From: Flavobacteriaceae bacterium | Lineage (GTDB): Bacteria; Bacteroidota; Bacteroidia; Flavobacteriales; Flavobacteriaceae | Assembly: GCA_012959395.1 (NCBI GenBank) | Contig: DUDG01000041.1 | Location: 1 to 58,829 of the forward strand | Reading direction: 5' to 3' | DNA: 58,829 nucleotides | Shown: positions 35,449-44,883 of the stretch, in pieces | Numbering within the stretch: position 1 is the stretch's first letter | Layout of the letters: every line of letters starts with the position of its first letter | Position numbers and translations under genes: made by a program | Notes under the pieces: generated by a model | Seen by the model: the letters and a program-made list of their open reading frames with translations, nothing else | Databases searched by the model: none | What the model was told of the DNA's origin: nothing

Positions 35449-35518
35449 ATACATAATATTTTTGGTTAGTTGTTGAAAAAACACCCTTGTCTTCTAAAAG
35501 CAAGGGTGTTTTATTTTT
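35449..35518 (+). ncRNA. Candidate short RNA from the sigma-54 promoter
   Basis: A start about 12 bases past the -12 GC and an end in the terminator T-run predict a transcript of roughly 70 nt: an unstructured AU-rich 5' part and a 12-bp 3' stem-loop, the usual shape of a bacterial small RNA. The only reading frame inside the region (ATG at 35442) stops after four codons. It would also run close to the 3' end of the antisense formylglycine-generating-enzyme gene. No family match is claimed. Confidence 0.35.
35478..35516. terminator. Bidirectional terminator
   Basis: A perfect 12-bp stem pairs 35478-35489 with 35501-35512, G+C-rich in the middle, with a T-run to the right on the plus strand and an A-run to the left that serves the minus strand. 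It separates the convergent GYDIA kinase and formylglycine-generating-enzyme genes. Confidence 0.9.
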
Positions 35519-36540
35519 TAAGGTTTTGCATCAACAACTGTCCTAAATCCAGCATGAATAGAACTCGAATCAGGTGTGCTTTTCATCCTCATTGAATTTC
35601 TATATCCACTACAATAAGAATCATTACATAAGAAACTCCCTCCTCTCATAACTCTTTTAGGACTGTAAGGTTCCATAGGATCATAACTATTTATTGGACC
35701 TTGAGGGTTTTGAATAGTTTTATCTGAAATTATTTGATAATATTCACTGTGGTACCAGTCGGAACACCATTCCCAAACATTTCCTCCAATATCATATAAT
35801 CCAAATGGATTAGGTTCAAATGATTTAACAGGAGCACTTAAATAAAATTTATCACTAAGCTTATTATTAGACGGGAATTTTCCTTCCCAAGTATTTGCTT
35901 TAGGGTTTCCTTTATAAATTGGCTCATTTCCCCAACTATATATAGTATTATCGAAGCCTCCTCTTGATGCATACTCAAACTCCGCTTCCGTTGGTAATCT
36001 TTTTTCTGCCCATCTGCAAAATGCCATTGCATCATCCCAACTAATATGAATAACAGGGTGGTCATCTTTGTCATTAATATTGCTTCCTGTTCCAAGGGGT
36101 TGTTTCCAATTTGCGTTTCTTTTTAATTTCCACCATTGAGTGTAATCATTTAAATTAGTAGCACTAGATTCAAAAAAAACTAAAGATGCAGGAGCCATAA
36201 GACTATCATGAGGTTTTAGGGTCCCTGGTGGTACTATTTTTTTAATTTCTTCCCAATCAATCATTTTTTCAGCAGTTGTAACATAGCCAGTAGCGTCTAT
36301 GAATTTTTTAAATTGAGAATTAGTAACTTCTGTTTCATCCATCCAAAATGAATTCACAATAACCTTATGTTTAGGGTACTCATCTTGTTTTGCTTGCTTA
36401 TTATTTCCACCCATAGTAAATTCTCCTCCTTTAATAAAAATCATACCTTCATGATTATTTGAATCAGTGTTTTTTTTCACTGTACTATTACAAGAAAAAA
36501 AACAAAAGAAATAAATTAAATAAATTGGTTTAAAATTCAT
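35518..36540 (-). CDS. Formylglycine-generating enzyme (sulfatase maturase), lipoprotein
   Basis: 340-aa SUMF1/FGE-domain protein with a lipoprotein signal ending FFSC (Cys17). It opens with the family's GGEFTMGG and ends in RGGSFLCNDSYCSGYRN. Cys305 and Cys310 correspond in spacing to the catalytic pair of aerobic FGE (C-x4-C), so it should oxidise the Cys of CxPxR sulfatases to formylglycine using copper and oxygen. The likely client is the CAPAR sulfatase at 31509-33038. Being a lipoprotein, it acts outside the cytoplasm on exported, still unfolded sulfatase. It stands alone, convergent with the kinase gene. Confidence 0.88.
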   Translation of the reverse strand: MNFKPIYLIYFFCFFSCNSTVKKNTDSNNHEGMIFIKGGEFTMGGNNKQAKQDEYPKHKVIVNSFWMDETEVTNSQFKKFIDATGYVTTAEKMIDWEEIKKIVPPGTLKPHDSLMAPASLVFFESSATNLNDYTQWWKLKRNANWKQPLGTGSNINDKDDHPVIHISWDDAMAFCRWAEKRLPTEAEFEYASRGGFDNTIYSWGNEPIYKGNPKANTWEGKFPSNNKLSDKFYLSAPVKSFEPNPFGLYDIGGNVWEWCSDWYHSEYYQIISDKTIQNPQGPINSYDPMEPYSPKRVMRGGSFLCNDSYCSGYRNSMRMKSTPDSSSIHAGFRTVVDAKP

Positions 36541-36741
36541 CTTTAATAATGTTTAATCTTTAAAAGTAAATGATTTGTATTTAAATTTATAACTATTTAG
36601 CTATTTATTTATTGAATTTAGGAGACATTAAACTAGATTTGAATTATCTACTTTTTAAGGGTTTTAAACTATGAACCTGTATTAATAGGTATACAATAAA
36701 ACTAATTATTTTCTTAATATAAAAAATGCAATTTTACAAAT
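36541..36741. other. Divergent intergenic region
   Basis: 201 bases between the divergent FGE gene and the DUF4212 gene, very AT-rich and without a reading frame or RNA gene. It must hold the promoter of the plus-strand symporter-to-DUF1501 series. I see no clean TAnnTTTG box; a 5-bp interrupted repeat TGTAT/ATACA around 36678-36695 is the only symmetric element. Confidence 0.35.
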
Positions 36742-36993
36742 ATGAATAAAAAGCTTGCTCAAAAATACTGGAAAGAAAACTTAAAATACCTAATAATACT
36801 TTTATCTATTTGGTTTACCGTTTCATTTGGATTTGGAATTTTACTTGTTGATGAATTAAATCAATTCAAAATTGGTGGTTTTAAACTCGGGTTTTGGTTT
36901 GCTCAGCAAGGCTCTATTTATGTATTTATTATACTAATATTTGTCTATATTTTTTTAATGAATAGACTTGACAAAAAATTTAACTTAAAATAA
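36742..36993 (+). CDS. DUF4212 symporter small subunit
   Basis: 83 aa with two membrane helices (about residues 14-34 and 51-76) and the family's opening [29 protein letters not shown]4212 proteins are always encoded immediately before an SSS transporter of the VC_2705 type and probably form part of it. The transporter follows here after five bases. It is first gene of the plus-strand carbohydrate series. Confidence 0.92.
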   Translation: MNKKLAQKYWKENLKYLIILLSIWFTVSFGFGILLVDELNQFKIGGFKLGFWFAQQGSIYVFIILIFVYIFLMNRLDKKFNLK

Positions 36994-36998
36994 TTCTA

Positions 36999-38669
36999 AT
37001 GAGTTTACAACTATGGATATGGTTAATGATTGGTATTACATTCGCTTTATATATTGGAATTGCAATTTGGTCAAGAGCAGGATCTACTAAAGACTTTTAC
37101 GTAGCTGGAAGTGGAGTTTCTCCTATTGCTAATGGTATGGCAACAGCTGCAGATTGGATGTCCGCAGCTTCATTTATTTCAATGGCAGGTCTCATCTCAT
37201 TTATGGGTTATGATGGTTCTGTTTTTTTAATGGGGTGGACTGGAGGCTATGTTTTATTAGCTCTTTTGTTAGCGCCATATTTAAGAAAATTTGGAAAATT
37301 CACAGTACCAGATTTTATTGGTGACAGATATTATTCTGACACTGCAAGAATAGTGGCTGTTATTTGTGCTTTAATTATCTCTTTTACTTATGTGGCAGGA
37401 CAAATGAGAGGTGTTGGTTTGGTTTTTTCTAGATATTTAGAAGTGGATATTAATACGGGAGTTATCATTGGAATGGCTATTGTTTTATTTTATGCTGTCT
37501 TAGGTGGAATGAAAGGCATTACCTATACTCAGGTAGCTCAGTACTGTGTTTTGATTTTTGCTTTTATGGTGCCTGCAATTTTTATATCAATTCAAATGAC
37601 AGGTAATCCGATTCCTCAACTAGGATTTGGATCTCAAGGTCATGATGGAATGTACCTATTAGACAAACTAGATGGCTTAAGTACGGAATTAGGGTTTCAC
37701 GAATATACATCTGGATCTAAATCAATGTTAGATGTTTTTTTTATAACTGCTGCTCTAATGGTTGGGACAGCCGGTCTTCCACATGTTATAGTTAGGTTCT
37801 TTACAGTAAAAAAAGTGAGTGATGCAAGAAAATCTGCTGGATGGGCTCTACTTTTTATTGGAATATTATATACTACTGCCCCAGCTATTGCTGTCTTTGC
37901 AAGAACTAATTTAATTGAAACGGTTAGTGAAAAAAGATATGATGATTTACCTGGCTGGTTTGATAATTGGGAAAAAACAGGCTTATTAACTTTTGAAGAC
38001 AAAAATAAAGATGGCATTGTTCAATATCTTGCTGATCCTCAGTTAAATGAACTAAATATTGATAGAGATATTATGGTAATGGCAAATCCTGAAATTGCTG
38101 AGCTTCCAAATTGGGTAATTGCTCTATTGGCTGCTGGAGCGTTGGCAGCTGCACTTTCAACTGCTGCTGGACTATTACTCGTTATTTCATCCTCAATATC
38201 ACATGATTTGATTAAAAAAATAATTAATCCTAATATTTCCGAAAAAGGCGAACTTATTTATGCTAGAATATCTGCATTTTTTGCTGTTGTGATGGCTGGA
38301 TATTTTGGAATTAATCCCCCAGGTTTTGTTGCTGCTGTAGTAGCACTTGCTTTTGGTCTAGCGGCAGCTTCCTTTTTCCCTGCTATTGTTATGGGTATTT
38401 TTTATAAAAGAATGAATAAAGAAGGTGCTATTTCTGGTATGGTTACCGGACTTCTCCTTATGCTTTTTTATATGACTAAGTTTAAATTTGGATGGTTTGG
38501 TGGAGGAAGTCAAGAAGACTGGTGGTTTGGAGTTTCTCCAGAAGGATTTGGAACCTTTGCTATGTTAGTTAATTTTATTGTTTCAATTACCGTATGTCAA
38601 TTTACATCTGTTCCTCCTAAAGAAATACAAGAATTGGTTGAGAAAATACGTATTCCAACAACTGAATAA
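36999..38669 (+). CDS. Sodium:solute symporter, VC_2705/ActP-like
   Basis: 556-aa SSS transporter with about 13 helices. Family segments: [59 protein letters not shown] and [22 protein letters not shown]. Relatives paired with DUF4212 take up acetate or other short monocarboxylates with sodium. The two esterase genes that follow could release such acids from acetylated glycans, making acetate recovery an attractive but unproven role. It forms a two-component system with the preceding gene. Confidence 0.92.
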   Translation: MSLQLWIWLMIGITFALYIGIAIWSRAGSTKDFYVAGSGVSPIANGMATAADWMSAASFISMAGLISFMGYDGSVFLMGWTGGYVLLALLLAPYLRKFGKFTVPDFIGDRYYSDTARIVAVICALIISFTYVAGQMRGVGLVFSRYLEVDINTGVIIGMAIVLFYAVLGGMKGITYTQVAQYCVLIFAFMVPAIFISIQMTGNPIPQLGFGSQGHDGMYLLDKLDGLSTELGFHEYTSGSKSMLDVFFITAALMVGTAGLPHVIVRFFTVKKVSDARKSAGWALLFIGILYTTAPAIAVFARTNLIETVSEKRYDDLPGWFDNWEKTGLLTFEDKNKDGIVQYLADPQLNELNIDRDIMVMANPEIAELPNWVIALLAAGALAAALSTAAGLLLVISSSISHDLIKKIINPNISEKGELIYARISAFFAVVMAGYFGINPPGFVAAVVALAFGLAAASFFPAIVMGIFYKRMNKEGAISGMVTGLLLMLFYMTKFKFGWFGGGSQEDWWFGVSPEGFGTFAMLVNFIVSITVCQFTSVPPKEIQELVEKIRIPTTE

Positions 38670-38675
38670 ATCAAT

Positions 38676-39458
38676 ATGAAAAAAAATTCAACTCTAATTA
38701 TTATTTTATTTTTTACATCTGCAATAAATGCTCAAAATCTAAATTTATTTGAAAAAGAAATTTTTATTAATGAAGGTGATACTCTTAAATACAGAATACT
38801 AAAGCCAGAAAATTTTGATCAAAATAAAATCTACCCCTTACATCTTTTTTTACATGGAGCTGGTGAAAGAGGAAATGACAATGAGTTGCAACTTGTTCAT
38901 GGGGCAAAACTGTTTTTAAATAAAGAAAATAGAAAAGAATTTAATTCTTGGGTTATTTTCCCTCAATGTGCTAGTAATGATTACTGGGCTAATATGTCTT
39001 TTGATTTATCTGATAAAGAATCCATGACTAAAATAAGGGATAGTGATGAACCAAATCTAAGTTTAAGTCTTGTATTAAAGTTAATGGATTCATTAGTGCA
39101 AAAAAAACAAGTAAATACTGACAAAGTTTATGTTAGTGGTCTTTCTATGGGTGGAATGGGAACTTTTGAAATATTATTTAGAAGGCCAAATATGTTTGCT
39201 GCTGCTACTCCAATTTGTGGGGATGGAATTCCGCAATATGTAAGTGAATATGCAAAAAAAGTTCCTTTATGGATTTTTCATGGGTCTAGTGATAAAGTTG
39301 TTAGCCCAAGATATTCCCTAAAAATGGCTAATGCAATAATTGCTGCAGGTGGAAGTCCAAAAATCACTTTTTATGAAAATGTTGGACATAATAGTTGGAA
39401 TAATGCATTTTCTGAAGTTGACTTTTTAAAATGGATACACTCAAAAACTAAAAACTAA
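38676..39458 (+). CDS. Exported alpha/beta-hydrolase esterase
   Basis: 260 aa with a signal peptide ending INAQN. It is an alpha/beta-hydrolase of the prolyl-oligopeptidase/carbohydrate-esterase type: oxyanion HGAGERGND near residue 66, nucleophile elbow GLSMGGMG near 160, acid in HGSSDKVV near 210 and His in NVGHNSW near 240. Similar secreted proteins deacylate polysaccharides. It lies six bases after the symporter and four bases before the SGNH hydrolase, suggesting coordinated removal of acyl groups. Substrate unknown. Confidence 0.85.
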   Translation: MKKNSTLIIILFFTSAINAQNLNLFEKEIFINEGDTLKYRILKPENFDQNKIYPLHLFLHGAGERGNDNELQLVHGAKLFLNKENRKEFNSWVIFPQCASNDYWANMSFDLSDKESMTKIRDSDEPNLSLSLVLKLMDSLVQKKQVNTDKVYVSGLSMGGMGTFEILFRRPNMFAAATPICGDGIPQYVSEYAKKVPLWIFHGSSDKVVSPRYSLKMANAIIAAGGSPKITFYENVGHNSWNNAFSEVDFLKWIHSKTKN

Positions 39459-39462
39459 AAGT

Positions 39463-40176
39463 ATGAATCTTAAAAAAATATTATTTATCATCTTTTTAAT
39501 AAATATTGGAATGAAAAACAACAATTACTCCCAGGAAGCCCATATAGCAGGGGGTGGAGATTTAAAAGATTGGGCACACTTAAAAAAGTACGAAAAAAAT
39601 AATGAAGAATTAATAAAAATAAATGATGCAAACCGAGTAGTTTTTATGGGCAATTCTATAACTGAAGGTTGGAGTTTTTTTAACAAAAACTTTTTTATTG
39701 AAAATCCTTTTGTTAATAGAGGGATTAGTGGTCAAACAACACCTCAAATGCTCATAAGATTCAGGCCTGATGTAATAAATTTAAAGCCTAAAACTGTTGT
39801 TATTCTTGCTGGAATTAATGATATAGCTGGAAATACTGGACCCATTACAATTGAAAATTCTGCTGAAAATATAATTTCTATGGCAGAAATTGCTAAGGCT
39901 AACAATATTTCAGTAATAATTTGCTCTACTCTGCCAGCAATAGATTTTCCATGGTCTCCGGGATTGGATCCAGGGCCAAAAGTAATTAAGTTAAATTCTA
40001 TTTTAGAAAAATATTGTAAAGAAAATGAGGTTAATTATGCTGACTACTATTCTGCTATGGTTGATAATAAAGGAGGATTAAAAGTTCCTGAATACACTTC
40101 TATTGATGATTTAGTTCATCCAAATAAAGCGGGATATAAAGTAATGGAGGAAATAATTTTAAAAACTTTAAAATAA
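39463..40176 (+). CDS. SGNH/GDSL hydrolase (probable carbohydrate esterase)
   Basis: 237 aa with an N-terminal signal (to about residue 24, NYSQE). The four SGNH blocks are visible: nucleophile Ser in MGNSITEGW, Gly in NRGISGQTT, Asn in AGIND, and the Asp/His pair in SIDDLVHPN. This form is common among exported acetyl-xylan- or glycan-esterases in Bacteroidota. It is encoded between the alpha/beta esterase and a DUF1080 gene with short gaps, so it probably deacetylates the glycan that the cluster handles. Confidence 0.88.
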   Translation: MNLKKILFIIFLINIGMKNNNYSQEAHIAGGGDLKDWAHLKKYEKNNEELIKINDANRVVFMGNSITEGWSFFNKNFFIENPFVNRGISGQTTPQMLIRFRPDVINLKPKTVVILAGINDIAGNTGPITIENSAENIISMAEIAKANNISVIICSTLPAIDFPWSPGLDPGPKVIKLNSILEKYCKENEVNYADYYSAMVDNKGGLKVPEYTSIDDLVHPNKAGYKVMEEIILKTLK

Positions 40177-40203
40177 CCTCTATTTTAATCTAAGTCTTAA
40201 AAT

Positions 40204-40989
40204 ATGAAAAAAATAATATTCTCTCTTTTTGTATTGATTTCTATTTTAAGTTGTAATAAAAATAACTCTGATTGGGAAAATCTAATCATAAACAATTCTT
40301 TAGAAGGCTGGCACATATTTCAAGATGACGGAACAAAAGGAGGATGGAAGATTGAAAATGAAGTTTTAATTTTTGATGCTTTGTCTAGTCTTGAATCTGG
40401 CGAATCAGATGCTAGTCTATTGTCTAACAAAAAATATTTGAATTTTGAAATAATATTTGATTGGAAAATAGAAAATGGAGGGAATAGTGGTTTTATGTGG
40501 GGAGTTAGAGAAGAAAAAAAATATAAATATCCATATCAAACTGGCCCTGAAATTCAAATTATTGACACAGATGCATATCTAAAACCTGAAATTATTTTAG
40601 GTGGGGAAATTGAGTTAAATAATATCCTTAAAGATTTAGAAAAGAAAAAACATTTTCTTGGGGCCGTATATGATATTTCTGCACCAACCAAAACTTCATT
40701 AGCAAATCCTGCAGGAGAATGGAATTCATACCATATCAAAATAGATCACAAAAAAAATAAAGGAGAAGTTGTTCTAAATGGAGTTTTAATTAATGAGTTC
40801 CCTTTAAAAGGAATGAAATGGGACTCTCTTGTTAAAAAGAGTAAATTTAGTAGATCTGAAGACTATGCGTATCTTGGAGATGAAAGATGGTATGGGTTTG
40901 GGAAATCTCCTTATGGTTTTATTTGCTTACAAGATCACCCTGGGAAAGCATATTTCAAACAAATAAAAATTAGAGAACTGTATAACTAA
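40204..40989 (+). CDS. DUF1080 lipoprotein, copy 2
   Basis: 261 aa with a lipoprotein signal ending ILSC (Cys17) and one DUF1080 domain. WHIFQDDGTKGGWKI, NSGFMWGVREE, GPEIQIID and LQDHPGKAYFKQIKIREL line up with copy 1 at 3686-4441. Copy 2 has an extra loop of about 20 residues after GPEIQIID (around residues 123-145). Unlike the other three it is not next to a Gfo/Idh gene but follows two esterases, so it may act on the same glycan after deacylation. Activity on 3-keto-sugars or enol-ether products is inference from family. Confidence 0.84.
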   Translation: MKKIIFSLFVLISILSCNKNNSDWENLIINNSLEGWHIFQDDGTKGGWKIENEVLIFDALSSLESGESDASLLSNKKYLNFEIIFDWKIENGGNSGFMWGVREEKKYKYPYQTGPEIQIIDTDAYLKPEIILGGEIELNNILKDLEKKKHFLGAVYDISAPTKTSLANPAGEWNSYHIKIDHKKNKGEVVLNGVLINEFPLKGMKWDSLVKKSKFSRSEDYAYLGDERWYGFGKSPYGFICLQDHPGKAYFKQIKIRELYN

Positions 40990-41087
40990 AGCTTTTATCT
41001 TCAAAAAAAGTTGATTTATACTATTTATTTATTTTTTACTCTAAAAAATCATGTAATTGACTGAAAAAATTATAATTTTAATATATT

Positions 41088-43409
41088 GTGAACAATAAAG
41101 AATCTAATAGTTACAAGTTATTAACGTATTTTTTGATCCCACTACTGGGAGTCTTATTTTTTAAATACTTATCTAGCACTCCATTTGAAACTTCAATAGA
41201 TATTAATGAAGAAAAAAGCTATTCAATAAATACTAGTTTATCTAATGATAATCTAATTAAAGTTGATTTTAACTTTGATGTAAAGCCAATTTTATCAGAC
41301 AAGTGTTATGCCTGTCACGGACCAGATGACAAAGTAAGAAAAGCTAATCTAAGGTTAGACTTAGAAAAAGGATTTTATAATTCGCTTCAAGATGATAATA
41401 GCAAACTGGTGATTGATAGAAAAAATCCTAATGAAAGTGAGCTAATTAAAAGAATTTACCATGAAAAAGCGAATGAAGTAATGCCTCCTCCAGAATCAAA
41501 TCGGAAGCTAACAAATAATGAAAAAGAAATTCTTAAAAAATGGATAGAGCAAGGTGCGCAATGGCAACCCCATTGGTCTTATACGAAACCTATTCTTCCT
41601 AAAATACCTAAAACTACTTTTTCTAATTGGTGTAACAATGAGGTTGATTTTTTTATAGCAAGAAAATTAGAAACTAAGGGCTTAAAACCATCAAAAAATG
41701 AAGAAAAAGAAATTCTAATAAGAAGATTATATTTTGATTTAGTTGGTCTTCCTCCATCATTAGAAAATATTGATGACTTTTTAAATGATTCATCTAATAA
41801 TGCTTATGAAAAAAGAGTAGATCAATTACTTTCTTCTAAATCATACGGAGAAAGAATGGCAGCAATATGGATGGATTTGGCTAGGTATGGAGATAGTCAT
41901 GGTTATCAGGATGATCAAGAAAGAATTATGTGGCCTTGGAGAGATTGGGTTATTCATTCATTTAATACAAATTTACCATACGATAAGTTCATAACATGGC
42001 AAATTGCTGGAGACATGCTTCCAGATGCAACAAAAGAGCAAATTCTTGCTTCTGGTTTTAATCGAAATCATAAAATTACTCAAGAAGGTGGTGTTGTCCC
42101 TGAAGAATATCGTGTTGAATACGTTGCTGATAGAGCTATAACTACTTCAAAAATTATGATGGGTCTAACTATTGAATGTGCAAGATGTCATTCTCATAAA
42201 TTCGACCCAATTTCGCATGAAGATTTTTTTAGTTTCTATAGTTTTTTTAACAACGTAGATGAGGATGGTTTAATTATATATGGAGAAACAGCACCCAAAC
42301 CTAATTTAACAATTAAAAAAGCGGATATTAAAGGTGAATTAAATTTTGTTAATCTTCCAGATAGCATTAATGACGTGACTTTAATGGTTATGAAAGAATC
42401 TGAAAACCTAAGGAATACTTATGTTTTAAATCGTGGGAGTTATGATTCTCCTACAATAAAAGTTAATCCAGGCACTCCACAAGTAGTATTACCTTTTGAT
42501 TATAAAAACAATCCAGCAAATAGAATTGGATTATCAAAATGGTTTTTTAATGATAATAACCCTTTAACTTCAAGGGTAGCTGTTAATAGAATTTGGCAAC
42601 AATTTTTTGGAATAGGAATAGTCTCAACTCCTGATGATTTTGGCAGCCAGGGTAGTAAACCTATTAATCCTGAGCTTCTTGACTGGTTAGCTTATACCTA
42701 TCAAAAAGAAGACAAATGGGATACTAAAAAGTTCATTAAAAGAATAGTCATGTCTTCAACTTACAGACAGTCTAGCAAAATAAAAAAAAAGAGTTTGTTA
42801 ATTGATTCTGATAATATGTATCTCTCACATTATCCTAGACAAAAATTATCTGCAGAAATGATAAGGGATAATGCATTAGCTTCTAGTGGAATGCTGGTTA
42901 ATAAAATTGGCGGACCTAGTGTTAAGCCAATGCAACCACCTGGATTATGGGATGAAGTTACTGGTGGTGGTGGTGGCAGTTTAGCATTTTATAATCCTGA
43001 TACAGGAGAAAATTTATTCAGAAGAAGTCTATATACTTTTTGGAAAAGGACAGTTCCTCCACCTTCAATGATGATATTTGATGCTCCAACAAGAGATTTT
43101 TGTGTAGCAGTTAGACAAAAGACAAGTACTCCATTACAGGCTCTAGCATTAATGAATGACCCACAGTATTTAATGGCAGCTGAATATCTTTCAAAGAAAA
43201 TATATGAAATTAAAAACATATCTAAAAATGATAAAATAATCAAGCTTTATAGAACAGTAACAGGCAGAACTCCTAATGAACTGGAAATTTCTAAACTTGA
43301 CTCTTATTTAAATGAAGTGAAAAAAATTAATGAATATTCCGATGAAAAAGCATTTACTTCATTAGCAATCTTAGTTTATAATTTAGATGAAACAACACAA
43401 AAAAGTTAA
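41088..43409 (+). CDS. Planctomycete-type cytochrome c (PSCyt1)/DUF1549/DUF1553 protein
   Basis: 773 aa starting at a GTG, with an N-terminal membrane anchor (about residues 9-27). Domains: PSCyt1 with haem motif CYACH near residue 75 and MPPPESNRKLTNNE; DUF1549 with RRLYFDLVGLPPS, then a second C-x2-CH in ECARCHSHKFDPI near 365; and DUF1553 from about 470 (NPLTSRVAVNRIWQQFFG, TSTPLQALALMNDP). The linker between DUF1549 and DUF1553, which often holds a lectin domain in planctomycetes, is short, so the protein is compact. Function is unknown. It is paired with the DUF1501 gene six bases downstream, as in planctomycetes and verrucomicrobia. Confidence 0.88.
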   Translation: MNNKESNSYKLLTYFLIPLLGVLFFKYLSSTPFETSIDINEEKSYSINTSLSNDNLIKVDFNFDVKPILSDKCYACHGPDDKVRKANLRLDLEKGFYNSLQDDNSKLVIDRKNPNESELIKRIYHEKANEVMPPPESNRKLTNNEKEILKKWIEQGAQWQPHWSYTKPILPKIPKTTFSNWCNNEVDFFIARKLETKGLKPSKNEEKEILIRRLYFDLVGLPPSLENIDDFLNDSSNNAYEKRVDQLLSSKSYGERMAAIWMDLARYGDSHGYQDDQERIMWPWRDWVIHSFNTNLPYDKFITWQIAGDMLPDATKEQILASGFNRNHKITQEGGVVPEEYRVEYVADRAITTSKIMMGLTIECARCHSHKFDPISHEDFFSFYSFFNNVDEDGLIIYGETAPKPNLTIKKADIKGELNFVNLPDSINDVTLMVMKESENLRNTYVLNRGSYDSPTIKVNPGTPQVVLPFDYKNNPANRIGLSKWFFNDNNPLTSRVAVNRIWQQFFGIGIVSTPDDFGSQGSKPINPELLDWLAYTYQKEDKWDTKKFIKRIVMSSTYRQSSKIKKKSLLIDSDNMYLSHYPRQKLSAEMIRDNALASSGMLVNKIGGPSVKPMQPPGLWDEVTGGGGGSLAFYNPDTGENLFRRSLYTFWKRTVPPPSMMIFDAPTRDFCVAVRQKTSTPLQALALMNDPQYLMAAEYLSKKIYEIKNISKNDKIIKLYRTVTGRTPNELEISKLDSYLNEVKKINEYSDEKAFTSLAILVYNLDETTQKS

Positions 43410-43414
43410 AATCT

Positions 43415-44881
43415 ATGGAAGAAATTCATAAACATTTTTTAAATAATAATAGAAGAAACTTTTTAAAAAAAGCAGGTTTAGGTATCGGAGGATTAGCTTT
43501 AGGGTCTCTAATGGATCCATTTAATTTTGATAAAAATCAAGATCCTTTTTCTGCTTTAGGGAGCAATACTTTAAACCTTCCTAACTTTGCCCCAAAAGCC
43601 AAAAGAATAATTTATTTATTTCAGAGTGGCGGTCCATCTCAATTAGATTTATTTGATTACAAACCTAAATTAAATCAACTTAGAGGCTCTGATTTACCAG
43701 AATCTGTAAGAAAAGGCCAAAGACTAACAGGAATGACTTCAGGTCAAGCTAAATTTCCACTTGTAGGCAGTATTTATAACTTTAAACAATATGGAGAATC
43801 TAGAGCATGGGTAAGTGATTTAATGCCGTATGTTGGTAAAATTGCTGATGAATTATGTTTTGTAAAATCTATGCATACTGAAGCTATTAATCATGATCCA
43901 GCAATTACTTTTTTTCAAACAGGATCTCAACAACCAGGAAGGCCCAGTATGGGCTCTTGGATGAGTTATGGATTGGGAAGTCTAAACAATAATCTACCAT
44001 CTTTTGTTGTTCTTTTATCTAATGGAACCGGTAGACCTAAAGGACAACCTTTATATTCTAGGCTATGGGGAAATGGATTTTTGAGTTCATTGCATCAAGG
44101 CGTGCAATTTAGATCGGCCAAAGACCCTGTATTATATTTAAAAAATCCTGATGGTGTTTCCTCTCAAGAAAGAAGAAAAATGTTGAATTATTTAGCGGAA
44201 TTAAATCATGAGCAAGAAGCAATTTTTGGAGATCCAGAAATCAATAATAGAATTGCTCAATATGAAATGGCTTACAGAATGCAAACCTCTGTTCCAGAAA
44301 CTATGGATATTTCTGATGAACCTGACCATATTCTCCAAATGTATGGTCCAAATGCTCAAAACCCTGGCACATATGCTGCTAATTGCATACAAGCTAGAAG
44401 ATTAATTGAAAAGGACGTGAGGTTTGTTCAATTATATCATATGGGTTGGGATCAACATGAAAATCTACCTACTCAAATCAAAGGTCAATCTAGTGATGTC
44501 GATCAGCCTACTGCTGCTTTAATTATGGATCTAAAACAAAGAGGTTTATTAGAAGACACATTGGTGGTTTGGGGTGGAGAATTCGGAAGAACTAATTACT
44601 GTCAAGGAACGTTAAGTGATACTATTTATGGAAGAGATCATCATCCAAGATCTTTTACTATATTCATGGCTGGGGCAGGTGTAAAACCTGGATTTAGCTA
44701 TGGTGAAACAGATGATATCGGTTATAATATCATAAAAGATCCTGTCCATGTTCATGACTTGCAGGCAACTATTTTACATCAATTTGGAATTGATCACACT
44801 AAAATGATTTACAAACATCAGGGAAGAAGGTTTAGATTGACAGATGTTCATGGGGAAGTAAATAAAAATTTACTTCTTTAA
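43415..44881 (+). CDS. DUF1501 Tat-exported protein
   Basis: 488 aa. A twin-arginine signal (NRRNFLKKAGLGIGG) is followed by FAPKAKRIIYLFQSGGPSQLDLFD, the diagnostic opening of DUF1501. Later blocks are GGEFGRT and GRDHHPRSFTIFMAGAGVKPG, giving a fold related to alkaline phosphatase/sulfatase. The Tat signal implies folding, perhaps with metal, before export. It always accompanies PSCyt1/DUF1553 proteins, here six bases after one. The reaction is unknown; a role in breaking down complex, possibly sulfated glycans has been proposed from genomic association. Confidence 0.9.
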   Translation: MEEIHKHFLNNNRRNFLKKAGLGIGGLALGSLMDPFNFDKNQDPFSALGSNTLNLPNFAPKAKRIIYLFQSGGPSQLDLFDYKPKLNQLRGSDLPESVRKGQRLTGMTSGQAKFPLVGSIYNFKQYGESRAWVSDLMPYVGKIADELCFVKSMHTEAINHDPAITFFQTGSQQPGRPSMGSWMSYGLGSLNNNLPSFVVLLSNGTGRPKGQPLYSRLWGNGFLSSLHQGVQFRSAKDPVLYLKNPDGVSSQERRKMLNYLAELNHEQEAIFGDPEINNRIAQYEMAYRMQTSVPETMDISDEPDHILQMYGPNAQNPGTYAANCIQARRLIEKDVRFVQLYHMGWDQHENLPTQIKGQSSDVDQPTAALIMDLKQRGLLEDTLVVWGGEFGRTNYCQGTLSDTIYGRDHHPRSFTIFMAGAGVKPGFSYGETDDIGYNIIKDPVHVHDLQATILHQFGIDHTKMIYKHQGRRFRLTDVHGEVNKNLLL

Positions 44882-44883
44882 GC

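Noticed and set aside
42960-42978. GGT trinucleotide run as a regulatory or unstable repeat
   Set aside because: It encodes the glycine run VTGGGGGS, which is an ordinary part of DUF1553 proteins.
44208-44405. Small plus-strand open frame inside the DUF1501 gene, and similar 60-100 codon frames elsewhere (for example 912-1142, 37697-38017, 57314-57622)
   Set aside because: These are out-of-frame or antisense shadows of well-supported genes. They show no start context, recognisable domain or signal of their own.
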